Positions 18,861 through 28,200 of a stretch of DNA of 64,000 bases are shown here, in pieces; position 1 is the first letter of the stretch; each line of letters begins with the position of its first letter. The position numbers and the translations under genes are program-made. Location: contig JAHDBD010000001.1 of assembly GCA_020630575.1 (NCBI GenBank), forward strand, positions 62,001 to 126,000, in the 5' to 3' direction. The DNA is from Bernardetia sp. (GTDB taxonomy: Bacteria > Bacteroidota > Bacteroidia > Cytophagales > Bernardetiaceae). The notes beneath the pieces were generated by a model that saw only the letters and a program-made list of their open reading frames with translations, made no database searches and was not told the DNA's origin.

Positions 18861-19517
18861 ATGAACAAAAAAATTTTTTTGTTATTTTTTAATATTTTTG
18901 TTTTTGTTTCTTGTCTTAGTTATTCTCAAAATAAATGGAGTGCAGATATAGGAATTGGAGGAGTTAAGGCATTGGATTTTGTAAAACAAGTGCCTGAACA
19001 AACTTATGGATATGTTCCTTATAATCCATTAGGTTATCAAGTTGGAGCAGGAGTTTCACTCACAAAGGATGAAAAACATCGTTTTCGTTTTTCATATAGT
19101 CGTAGAAAACACATTTATTATTTAGAAGATGATATTTTTTTAAGTCAGAATGCAGCAATAATTATTGATGAATATAAAATGCCTTTTCAATGGACTACCA
19201 GACTTTATGAATTAAGTTATGAACGTAATTTGTTGAATAAAGGAAGACATGAGTTTTGGTTAGGTTCAGGAATTCTATTAGAAAGATTAGTAGATCAATA
19301 TTATACTTTTGATGCTGCAAATGGAATTTTGATATTAGAACAAAGAACTTTAAAACGAAATAAACTCAATGAATTAGGCTCATTTGCTCGTCTATCTTAT
19401 CAATATGAACTATACGAACATGTGTCAATAGGTTTACGTAGTCAAGTATATTTTATTATTACTGCTCCTGCTATTAGCCATGTAGCAATTACTCCTACTT
19501 TGGCTATTAATTTTTAA
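18861..19517 (+). CDS. outer-membrane beta-barrel-like protein (218 aa)
   Basis: A signal peptide (residues 1-22, ending CLSYSQ) is followed by alternating amphipathic strands (WSADIGIGG, RFRFSYSRRKHIYYL, WTTRLYELSYERNLL, HEFWLGSGILLE, LGSFARLSYQYEL). It ends in a C-terminal phenylalanine (TLAINF), as expected for an outer-membrane beta-barrel recognised by BamA. It lies 84 bp after the phase-variable lipoprotein and before a strong terminator. The specific function is unknown. Confidence 0.75.
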   Translation: MNKKIFLLFFNIFVFVSCLSYSQNKWSADIGIGGVKALDFVKQVPEQTYGYVPYNPLGYQVGAGVSLTKDEKHRFRFSYSRRKHIYYLEDDIFLSQNAAIIIDEYKMPFQWTTRLYELSYERNLLNKGRHEFWLGSGILLERLVDQYYTFDAANGILILEQRTLKRNKLNELGSFARLSYQYELYEHVSIGLRSQVYFIITAPAISHVAITPTLAINF

Positions 19518-19535
19518 TTAAAGTATTTATATCAT

Positions 19536-19581
19536 AAAACCGTTTACCAAAACTTCAAAAAAGTTAGGTAAACGGTTTTTT
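19536..19581. terminator. bidirectional terminator
   Basis: AAAACCGTTTACC pairs with GGTAAACGGTTTTTT, with a second small AACTT/AAGTT pairing inside. It lies between the convergent ends of the outer-membrane protein gene and the GCS2-CBS gene. Confidence 0.85.
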
Positions 19582-19610
19582 AGTACATAATAATTAAAAA
19601 TCAAAAAACT

Positions 19611-21668
19611 TTATTCTTCCTCCTCTCCAGCCAAAACATTGGTAAGTAAATCTATGCCTTCTATTTTTATTTCTCTATCTTTTATATTTTGAGGTTGTGA
19701 AGAGTTTTTTAGCTTTTCATTTTTTTCATTTTGTTCTCTGCGTTTTCTTCTTCGTTCTGCAATTCGTTTCAAAAGACTAGCTGTAATATTTAAGAAATTA
19801 GCTTCTGTAATTATTCCAACTAGATTTTTATTTGCCACAACTGGCAAACAACCCACTTTGTGTTTTCGCATCAAATCCATGGCTTCATGAATATTGGCTT
19901 CTGGCGAAACAGTATGTACATTAGTTATCATCAAATCTTTGACTGTTGTTATATTATTTTTTATATCTCTTTGTTGAGAGTTGAAATGACGCAGCAAAAG
20001 ACGAGAAGAAACCAAACCACCCAAAACACCATCACGACATTCAACAGGTAAATAACGAATGCGTTGCCAGTCCATAATATCGGCTGCAAATTCGGGAACA
20101 TCATCTTCTGTAACTGTAAAAAGGTCTGTATCCATAAACTCTTCTACTAACAAATCAGAAGGTTGCCAATCTGAAATATCTTCAATGGTTGCTAATTTCC
20201 ATGTATGAATGGGTTGATTACTTTTTTGTTTGGCTGCAATGGCTACCGTAATAGCTGTCATTACTTCCTCTTTTGTGGTCTGTTTTATCAGTTTAGAATA
20301 GGATTGTAACATCCAACTAGAGCCTGTTTGTTCGGATTTTACACGAGCCTCAACTATTCCGATGTATTTATCAATGTCTGTTTGATCGACATTTGCTTTT
20401 TGTAGTCCTTTTCTTGCCATCGGAATTATCTCGTTCAAGAGTAAATTCTTAACACTCATTTTTTTGCCATTTACCCACTTTACATCTACTCGTAATCCAT
20501 GACGAGCCACATTCATAAAATTTGCACGAGCATCATCAAAATCCATTATTTCAGTTACATCTTTATAGGTATCCTCAAAAGCATTCATAGTGCCAATCCA
20601 AAGAGCTGCATTTGCGACTTCATCTACCACAGTTGGACCTGCTGGCAGAATACGGTTTTCAATTCTCAAATGAGGTTTTCCATTCGGACTTACACCATAA
20701 CAAGGACGATTCCAACGATATACCGTCGAATTATGAACATTCAAGGCACGCAACTTTGGTGTTTTTCCTTCTTGAACCATCTTTAAAGCGTCTTCATCAA
20801 TATCAGTTGTAAGTAAAACTCTAAAACGCATAATGTCTTCACGGTACAAATCTAAAATTGAACCTTTGAGCCATTTATTGCCAAACATCACACGAGGACT
20901 GCGTTCACGCAAATGTTCTGATGAAATACGAGTATCGACCGACTGACGAAAAAGTGCAATTCTGGTTTCACTCCAAAGACGTTTATTAAAAAGCATTGGA
21001 GAGTTGCAAGCTGCTGCCAAAATAGGCGCAGAAATAGCCATAGCGACATTATATTTCGATACAAACTCTTCAGGCTTTATCTGCAAATGAACTTGAAAAC
21101 TGGTGTTACAAGCCTCTACTAACGCTGTATCGTGTAAAGTATTTAGTTCATCAATTCCTTCAATTTTTAATTCGTAAGTTTCCTTTCCTCGCAATTTTTT
21201 GAGAGAATTCATGAGGGCATAATACCTATCTAATGGAGTAATATTGTCAGTAGTGAGGTCAAATTTTCGTATTGTTGGTAATATTCCTGTCAAGATATAA
21301 TCAATATCCTGTTTTTTAGTAACTTTTTCTAAAGCCTTTAGTAAACTGATTGTTTCGGCTTCCAATTTTGAAAAACAATTACCCTTGAAAGGTTGAGGTT
21401 CTAGGTTACATTCTACATTAAAACGAGCCAATTCGGTTGTAAAACTATCATGATTTAGTTCTTCCAAAACTTCTAAACAAGTGGCAGAGGGTTTTCCGTG
21501 GTCATCTACCAGACAAATTTCTTGTTCTGCTCCAATGTGCATTTGTTCGTTATCGAAGCAGTCTTTTTTGAGCATCAAATCAAGAGCTTGAATATCTTTG
21601 AGTAAGTATCGTGTAAATTCATTGAGGTCAAGCTGATTATCTGCTATTCGTACATTCAAATCTCCCAT
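19611..21668 (-). CDS. glutamate-cysteine ligase family (GCS2) protein fused to two CBS domains
   Basis: A 685-aa fusion. Residues 1 to about 470 are a GCS2-like carboxylate-amine ligase: MHIGAEQEICLVD (glutamate/Mg site), CNTSFQVHLQI, SPRVMFGNKW and the HLRIENRILPAGPTVVDE segment. Two CBS motifs follow at about residues 505-560 (LLVEEFMDTDLFTV..RYLPVE) and 574-630 (VKDLMITNVHTVSPEANI..GCLPVV). The C-terminal 55 residues are charged. GCS2 enzymes form gamma-glutamyl bonds, and CBS pairs usually sense adenosine nucleotides, so nucleotide control of the ligase is a fair inference. The substrate cannot be read from the sequence. The gene is monocistronic. Confidence 0.85.
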   Translation of the reverse strand: MGDLNVRIADNQLDLNEFTRYLLKDIQALDLMLKKDCFDNEQMHIGAEQEICLVDDHGKPSATCLEVLEELNHDSFTTELARFNVECNLEPQPFKGNCFSKLEAETISLLKALEKVTKKQDIDYILTGILPTIRKFDLTTDNITPLDRYYALMNSLKKLRGKETYELKIEGIDELNTLHDTALVEACNTSFQVHLQIKPEEFVSKYNVAMAISAPILAAACNSPMLFNKRLWSETRIALFRQSVDTRISSEHLRERSPRVMFGNKWLKGSILDLYREDIMRFRVLLTTDIDEDALKMVQEGKTPKLRALNVHNSTVYRWNRPCYGVSPNGKPHLRIENRILPAGPTVVDEVANAALWIGTMNAFEDTYKDVTEIMDFDDARANFMNVARHGLRVDVKWVNGKKMSVKNLLLNEIIPMARKGLQKANVDQTDIDKYIGIVEARVKSEQTGSSWMLQSYSKLIKQTTKEEVMTAITVAIAAKQKSNQPIHTWKLATIEDISDWQPSDLLVEEFMDTDLFTVTEDDVPEFAADIMDWQRIRYLPVECRDGVLGGLVSSRLLLRHFNSQQRDIKNNITTVKDLMITNVHTVSPEANIHEAMDLMRKHKVGCLPVVANKNLVGIITEANFLNITASLLKRIAERRRKRREQNEKNEKLKNSSQPQNIKDREIKIEGIDLLTNVLAGEEEE

Positions 21669-21903
21669 AAAAATATATATAAGTGTTTGTGAAAAAGTGA
21701 TTTTTAAGTTATATGTTTTGGTAAATTAATCTAAAATACAAATTTTAATTTAATGATTTAATTATTTGTAAAATTTTTACAAGAGTAGACAATGCTTTTC
21801 AAAGTATCATTTAAATAAACAAATTTGATTTCGTATTTTTGTAAGACTAAATATAGTACCCAATTTCTAAAATATAGCCTCTCATCTTCAAAATAAAAAA
21901 TAC

Positions 21904-22515
21904 ATGAAAATACTTTGCATCGGCAGAAATTATGCAGACCATATCGCCGAACTCAAAAACGAACGCCCAACAGAACCAGTCATTTTCTTAAAACCAGATA
22001 CAGCTATTCTTAAAAATAATGATGCGTTTTATCATCCCGATTTTAGCAACGATATTCATCACGAAGTAGAATTACTTTTGAGAATTTGTAAAGAGGGAAA
22101 ACACATTGAAGAAAAATTTGCAGCTTCTTATTATGACAAAATTGGCTTAGGAATAGACTTTACAGCAAGAGATTTGCAATCCAAAGCTAAAGAAAAAGGA
22201 CTTCCTTGGGATATTGCAAAAGGCTTTAATGGTTCTGCACCTGTTTCAGAATGGCTAGAACTTTCAGATATTAGAGATATAAATTCAATTGATTTTCATT
22301 TGGACGTAAATGGAGAAACACGCCAAAAGGGAAATAATGAGTTAATGATTTGGAACTTTGATGAAATAATAGCGTATATTTCTAAGTTCTTTACTCTCAA
22401 AATTGGCGATATTATTTTTACAGGAACACCAGCAGGAGTAGGTAAAATAAATATTGGTGATAAATTGGAAGGTTTTATAAGAGAGAAAAAAATGTTAAAT
22501 TTCGAAATTAAATAA
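21904..22515 (+). CDS. fumarylacetoacetate hydrolase (FAH) family protein
   Basis: At 203 aa it is a short single-domain FAH protein. It begins MKILCIGRNYADHIAEL, with PVIFLKPDTAI, then HHEVELLLRI (metal-binding E-x-E), GLGIDFTARDLQ and the closing DIIFTGTPAGVG motif. Such proteins hydrolyse or decarboxylate acylpyruvates and related 2-keto acids using Mg. The exact substrate is open. A -7-like TATTTTTG box lies at 21834-21841. It is divergent from the GCS2-CBS gene. Confidence 0.92.
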   Translation: MKILCIGRNYADHIAELKNERPTEPVIFLKPDTAILKNNDAFYHPDFSNDIHHEVELLLRICKEGKHIEEKFAASYYDKIGLGIDFTARDLQSKAKEKGLPWDIAKGFNGSAPVSEWLELSDIRDINSIDFHLDVNGETRQKGNNELMIWNFDEIIAYISKFFTLKIGDIIFTGTPAGVGKINIGDKLEGFIREKKMLNFEIK

Positions 22516-22656
22516 TCTCATTTAGTAGTAAGTTATAATATAAGTGGTGAGTGATAAATTAACTTCAGAATTACCTTTACAGAAAAATACATTTGAATCT
22601 ATGAAGGAACAGAAATCAATTAAACCATTTATAAATCAATTAGATTCGTAATTTTT

Positions 22657-22688
22657 AATTAGCTTCACTGCTTTAGCAGGTCGTAATT
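22657..22688 (+). repeat. 32-bp intergenic repeat, copy 1 (upstream of TPR gene)
   Basis: The core reads AATTAGCTTCACTGCTTTAG and continues GCAGGTCGTAATT. It carries a small CTGCT/AGCAG palindrome. Copy 2 (24043-24074) is its inverse with 3 mismatches. The two copies bracket the 442-aa TPR gene. Confidence 0.7.
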
Positions 22689-22708
22689 ATTTCTAAGCTC
22701 TAAAAAGT

Positions 22709-24037
22709 ATGAAAAAAAACACTTCAATTTTTAAAATAATAGTTACAAATTGTAGCTTTCTATTCATACTTTTTATTTTTGGTTTTGCTAAGGCTCAACC
22801 AGAAGTTTATACCAAAGCCGTTGAAATGGCTCAAAAGGGAAATCCTCAAGATGGATTAAATCTTCTCAAAACAGAGTTAAATGCTGATTCTAAGAATACG
22901 GAGTTGCTTTATTATACAGGACTTTATTTGGAACAACTCAAAAATATTCCTAAAGCTGTTGAACTTTATAAAGAAGCTGTCAAAATAGATAAAACTAATT
23001 TTGAAGCAAATTATAGACTGGGATTTTTGTATGAAAAAGTAGATTCTATTTCACAAGCTTTTTCTTATTATGAAATGGCTCTCTCTCATGTTCCTGCTTC
23101 CAAAGAACAAGAAAAAAATACAATTTTGGGCAGGATTATTATTCTTTCTGATGAAGCTGAAAAATTCGATGAAGAAACTATAAAGTATGCCGATGAGTAT
23201 TTTGAATCTGAAAATACAGATAATATTCCTCCTCCTGTTGCACTTTCATTAGCAAATATTCTCTATCAAAATTCAGAATATGAAGATGCTCAAGAACTTA
23301 CAAAATCTATTTTAGAAAAGACTAATTCGAATGGTTATCCTATTCAAAAAGCTGCTTTTATTTATACTAGCTGTGCTTTTCGTTTACAGGATTTTGATGG
23401 AATGACGACCTATTATGCTAGAATAAAAGATGAAAAACTCAAAACTGAATTAGAAAATACAGCTCCTCAATATTATTATAATTTGGGTTATGCTTATTTT
23501 TTTATGTATGACTTTGATAGAAGTATGCGCTATCTTAGAACCGCTCTCACAATAAAGCCTGATTATTCTTCTGCACAGATTTTTTTGAATAAAGTAGAAG
23601 ACCAAAACACAGATAAATCAGATGCAATTTATCATATCAAGAAAAAGATAGAATTGTCTAAAGAACTTTCTCATGATGCAGCTTATTATTATGACCTCAC
23701 TCGTCTATTTGTGTATGAAAAACGCTATAACGAAGCTATAAAAGTAGCTGATTCATCTTTGCGTTTAGAACCTAATAGACATGAAGTTTATTTTTTAGAA
23801 TCAATAGCTAACTATAAAACTAATAGAGAAAAAGAAGGAATAGTAATTATACAAACAGCACTCAAAAACTTCCCAAAACTAGATAATGAAACACGTTCTA
23901 AATATTATTTTCTTTTAGGATTACTTTATAAAAGAACCCAAAATTATGGAGAAGCAAGGAAAGCCTTCGAACAATCCAAAAGGGGAATTTTCGAAGACGC
24001 ATCTCATTGGGAAATCAAATCAATTACCAGTAAGTAA
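22709..24037 (+). CDS. periplasmic TPR-repeat protein (442 aa)
   Basis: The N-terminal signal peptide ends near FGFAKAQPEV. The rest is helical with recognisable tetratricopeptide repeats, for example ELLYYTGLYLEQLKNIPKAV, NYRLGFLYEKVDSISQAFSY, YYNLGYAYFFMYDFDRSMRY and YFLLGLLYKRTQNYGEARKA. It is probably a periplasmic protein-protein interaction scaffold. No enzymatic domain is present. The gene is enclosed by inverted copies of a 32-bp intergenic repeat (22657-22688 and 24043-24074), and its right copy starts only 5 bp after the stop. Confidence 0.85.
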   Translation: MKKNTSIFKIIVTNCSFLFILFIFGFAKAQPEVYTKAVEMAQKGNPQDGLNLLKTELNADSKNTELLYYTGLYLEQLKNIPKAVELYKEAVKIDKTNFEANYRLGFLYEKVDSISQAFSYYEMALSHVPASKEQEKNTILGRIIILSDEAEKFDEETIKYADEYFESENTDNIPPPVALSLANILYQNSEYEDAQELTKSILEKTNSNGYPIQKAAFIYTSCAFRLQDFDGMTTYYARIKDEKLKTELENTAPQYYYNLGYAYFFMYDFDRSMRYLRTALTIKPDYSSAQIFLNKVEDQNTDKSDAIYHIKKKIELSKELSHDAAYYYDLTRLFVYEKRYNEAIKVADSSLRLEPNRHEVYFLESIANYKTNREKEGIVIIQTALKNFPKLDNETRSKYYFLLGLLYKRTQNYGEARKAFEQSKRGIFEDASHWEIKSITSK

Positions 24038-24042
24038 TTACG

Positions 24043-24074
24043 AATTACGACCTGCCAAAGCAGCGACGCTAATT
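24043..24074 (-). repeat. 32-bp intergenic repeat, copy 2 (inverted, downstream of TPR gene)
   Basis: This is the reverse complement of the copy at 22657-22688 with 3 differences. It is embedded in AATTACGAATTACGA-type sequence (24034-24084). A more distant partial match (AGCTTCGCTG) occurs near 7926-7935. Confidence 0.7.
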
Positions 24075-24151
24075 ACGAATTTTTCTCACTAAAAAAACAG
24101 TATCATTTATACTAAAAATCAGAGAAATGTAGTTTCACACTGATAACTGAA

Positions 24152-25000
24152 TTATTTATCCATTGCTACTCTAAAACCAATCAAGTTACTGCCAAAACCT
24201 TGAGGATTGTAATAACGATTTGCTGTACGTAGATTTCCTTTATTTCCAAACCAACTTCCTCCTCTGATGCAACGATTCAGACCTTGAGGAACTCCTTTAG
24301 GATTTTTTTCACGTCCTTGGCGATAGCGTCCATAATGGTCAGAACACCATTCCCAAACGTTTCCAGACATATCATATGTTCCTAGTTCGTTAGGTCTTTT
24401 TAATCCAACAGGTTGTACCATTTCTACAGAGTTTCCTTCGTACCACCCAACCACTTCTGCGTAATTTGCGCCTGCATAGGTATAATGTTGAGTTTTTAAT
24501 CCTCCTCGTGCTGCATATTCCCATTCTGATTCTGTTGGTAATCTTTTGCCTGCCCATTCTGCATACTGACTAGCATCATCCCAGGTTACGCCTACTACTG
24601 GGTGTGTATCATTCCATCCCCACATTGGTTCTTTTGGCATATCTCTTCCTGTGGCATCACAAAATTCTCTATATTGTTTTACTGTTACCTCATATCTTCC
24701 AATATAAAAATCATCTAAATCAACTTCATGAATAGGCATTTCATTTTCAAAAACTGTACTTCCCATATTAAAAATACTACCTTTTACAAAGACCATTCCT
24801 GCTGTATCTTCCTTCGTTTTGAGCAGGTGAGAAGGTAATAAAAAAGTGTAATTGTTCGAATATACTTTTGTGGTTTCTAAAGTAGTATATTCATTATCCA
24901 AAGAAGCAGGAAAAAAACCACTTCCCAAAATCAGAATTGCTAATCCTAAAGCAGAAAGCAAAACTGAAAAAATATGAGTAGCTGTAAAACGAGTTTTCAT
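24152..25000 (-). CDS. formylglycine-generating enzyme (SUMF1) family protein, membrane-anchored
   Basis: A single N-terminal hydrophobic segment (about residues 9-30) precedes a SUMF1-fold domain of about 210 residues: GMVFVKGSIFNMGS, YIGRYEVTVKQYREFC, HPVVGVTWDDASQYAEWAGKR, LPTESEWEYAARGG, GNVWEWCSDHYG, RGGSWFGN and a closing IGFRVAM. This fold includes formylglycine-generating enzymes and the gliding proteins GldJ/GldK; size and anchor fit the general group rather than GldK. The copper-binding cysteine pair of true FGE is not evident, so a structural or different catalytic role is likely. It is divergent from the 1211-aa mosaic gene. Confidence 0.85.
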   Translation of the reverse strand: MKTRFTATHIFSVLLSALGLAILILGSGFFPASLDNEYTTLETTKVYSNNYTFLLPSHLLKTKEDTAGMVFVKGSIFNMGSTVFENEMPIHEVDLDDFYIGRYEVTVKQYREFCDATGRDMPKEPMWGWNDTHPVVGVTWDDASQYAEWAGKRLPTESEWEYAARGGLKTQHYTYAGANYAEVVGWYEGNSVEMVQPVGLKRPNELGTYDMSGNVWEWCSDHYGRYRQGREKNPKGVPQGLNRCIRGGSWFGNKGNLRTANRYYNPQGFGSNLIGFRVAMDK

Positions 25001-25259
25001 AAAATTCTATATATAAAGTAAATGAGGTGATTTTTGGTATAAGGATGAATTTTGAATCAATTTTAATCCAATCTTTAAATCTACAAAATTATCAAAAAAT
25101 ATAAGGAAAAAATCTTGCCAATGTGATTTATCTTTGTTTTAGGTCAAATATTGACAGTATTTAATAAAGTATAAAACCAGCTTTGCAACGTTTCTTATAA
25201 AACTCATCGTAAAGGTTTTTTTAAGATTTGTTTACACTTTCTCACTAACCCAATTTATT

Positions 25260-28200
25260 ATGATGAAGTACTATTTACGCAACATTATTTTTTTTGCCTG
25301 TCTTTACTTTTGTGCTTTAACTTCTGTCTTTTCTCAACAATCAAATGATTTGGGCGATTTATCGATTCTAAAAATCAAAAATGATAGTGCGTTTATTTAT
25401 TTAGAAAACGTTTCTATTCAAGTAGAAATTATAGGAAATAGAGCTACAACAGTAACAAAACTTACTTTTTACAATCCAAATGATAGAATTTTGGAAGGAG
25501 AATTAAATTTTCCACTTGCCGATAATCAGCGTGTTTTTAGATTTGCAATGGATTTGAATGGAAAACTTAGAGAAGGCGTAGTAGTAGAAAAAGAATTAGG
25601 AAGACGAGCTTTTGAGGGAGTTGTCAGACAAGAAATTGACCCAGCTTTGTTAGAAATGACAGTTGGAAATAATTATAAAGCGAGGGTATATCCTATTCCT
25701 GCAAAAGGACGAAAAATAATTTTGATAGGATATGAAGAAGAACTACAAGACAGCAAAGCACCTTTGTATCAAATGAATTTGAAATATGGAAAAGTAAAAG
25801 GGTTTGACTTGAAAGTAGAAGTCATTAATCAAAAAGAAAAACCAACAATTAGGCAAAATGAACTTTCTAATTTTTCTTTTAAAGAATGGAAAAATGCATT
25901 TATTGTGGAAGCAAAGGAAAAAGATTTTAAGGCAACAGGAGTTTTTAGTTTTGAGATTCCAACACAAATAAATGAGCAAGTTTTTAGAGAGAAAAATAGT
26001 GATTCAAATGCCAAAAACGATTATTTTTATATCAATCTAATTCCGAATGTCATTCAAAAAGAAAAAGCCTTGCCTTCTTCTATCGCTGTTTTGTGGGACG
26101 TTTCGACTTCTAGTAAAGAACGAAATACAGAAAAAGAAATAGCTCTTCTTAAAAAATATTTAGAAACAATTAGCTCAAAAAAATCAGATAATTATTTGAA
26201 AGTAAAACTAATTTTATTCAATAATAGAGTAGTTAGTCAGAATGATTTTTTGATAAATCAATCTAATTTTGAAATAGAAATTACAAAAATTGTCAATCAA
26301 GTAGAAAACGTAGTTTATGATGGAGGAACAGATTTAAAAGCCATTGATTTTCCTAAATTAGACCAAGAAGAAATACTTCTTTTTTCAGATGGAATTTCAA
26401 ATTTATCTTATTCAAAGAATTCTTTTCCTCTCAAAAAAGATAATCTACAAACTATTTATACTATCGTCTCTAGTGGTACGAATGATGCTCCTTTTCTAAA
26501 TTCTTTAGCTCAAAAAACAGGAGGAAATTATATCAATCTCACTTACGAAACAGAAAAAGAAGCCTTAGAAGCTCTTTTATCTCAAAATTATCAATTTTTA
26601 GGAGCAAAATATAAAAACAAAACGATACAAGAAGTATATCCAATCACGCCTCAAACATTACAAAAAGGAAAAACATTTTCTTTAGCTGGACAAATAAACT
26701 CTAACAAAGATGCAGAAATAGAAATACACTTTGGAATAGGAAAACAGGTTTTAGAAACTAAAAAGATAACAATTCCCAAAAATTATAATTCAGAATCTAT
26801 TAGGCGCATTTGGGCAAATAAAAAAATTGATGAGTTGGCATTAGATGCTACTCAAAACAAAACTAAAATTATTGAAGTAGCTAAAAATTATAGTTTGATT
26901 ACACCTTATACTTCGCTTATCATTTTGGATAGAATAGATGATTATGTCAGATATGAAATTTCTCCTCCTGCCGAATTGAAAGAACAATATGATAAATTAG
27001 TAGCTCAAAAAATAGAGAAAATAGCTAGTACAGAAAGTCAACTTATAAGATATGCCATAATTGATTATGAATATAAAATAGAACAATGGATAGAAAATGA
27101 AAAGGATACAGTAGCTGAAAAACGTAGAACAACAAATAGAACGGTTACAGGAGCTACTATTCGAACCATAATTGAAGACGAAGAAGATGAAAATGAGGAA
27201 CAGGAAGAAGATGATGACCAAGACTATGGAAGAGGTCGCCCTTATTATTCTAGTGAAGATATTGACAATCAAATTGCAGAAACTAGTAATAATGGTGGTT
27301 ATAGTTTTGCAACTAGAAATGATGAACGTTTAATTACTGTAACAGGAACTATTGTAGATGAATATAATGAGTCTTTGCCAGGAGCTACTATTCAACTAAA
27401 AGGAACAGAAACTGGAGTAACAACAGATATGGATGGTAAATATTCTATTTTATGTAATGAACATGATATACTTGTTTTTAGATTTGTAGGTTTTGATGTT
27501 AGGGAGGCTCATGTTGATAATCATACTACTATAGATGTAATCATGACAGAAAGAAGGACTTTGGACGAAGTAGTGGTTTCTTATGTGCCTGAAGTGAAAA
27601 AAGAAAGTTTGAGCTATGATGACTATATTATTTCTGCCATTCAAGGAAAAGCAGTAGGTCTGCAAACCACTTCTTCACAAGTAATAATTAGAGGTAATTC
27701 TTCTATTACAATGAATGTAGAGCCTTTATATATAATAAATGGAGTTATTTCAGAAAAAAAGGAATACGCTAAGATTAATGCAGATGAAATACTATCTATA
27801 CATATATTAAAAGATGAACATGCAAAGGCTCATTATGGCGATAAAGGTACAAATGGTGTAGTCTTGATTATTACAAAAGAGGCTTCTCAAAATGGTTATA
27901 TATTGCCTGATTCTATTCAAAAAGAATTAGAAATACAGAAAAAACAACCTAAGTTAGTTGTGAAAAAATGGAGTTCAAAGGAGCGTTATATGGATTCTAT
28001 CAAAAATACACCAAAAGAAAACCGTTTTCAAACCTATCTTTCGCTCAAAAAAAATTACTCTTCTACACCTTCTTTTTTTCTAAGTGTGGGAACATTTTTT
28101 ATTCAAAATGGAGAACAAGAACTAGGTTTGCAAATTCTGTCTAATATTGTAGAATTGGAATTGGAAAATTATGAGCTTTTGAAAATGTTAGGGTATAAAT

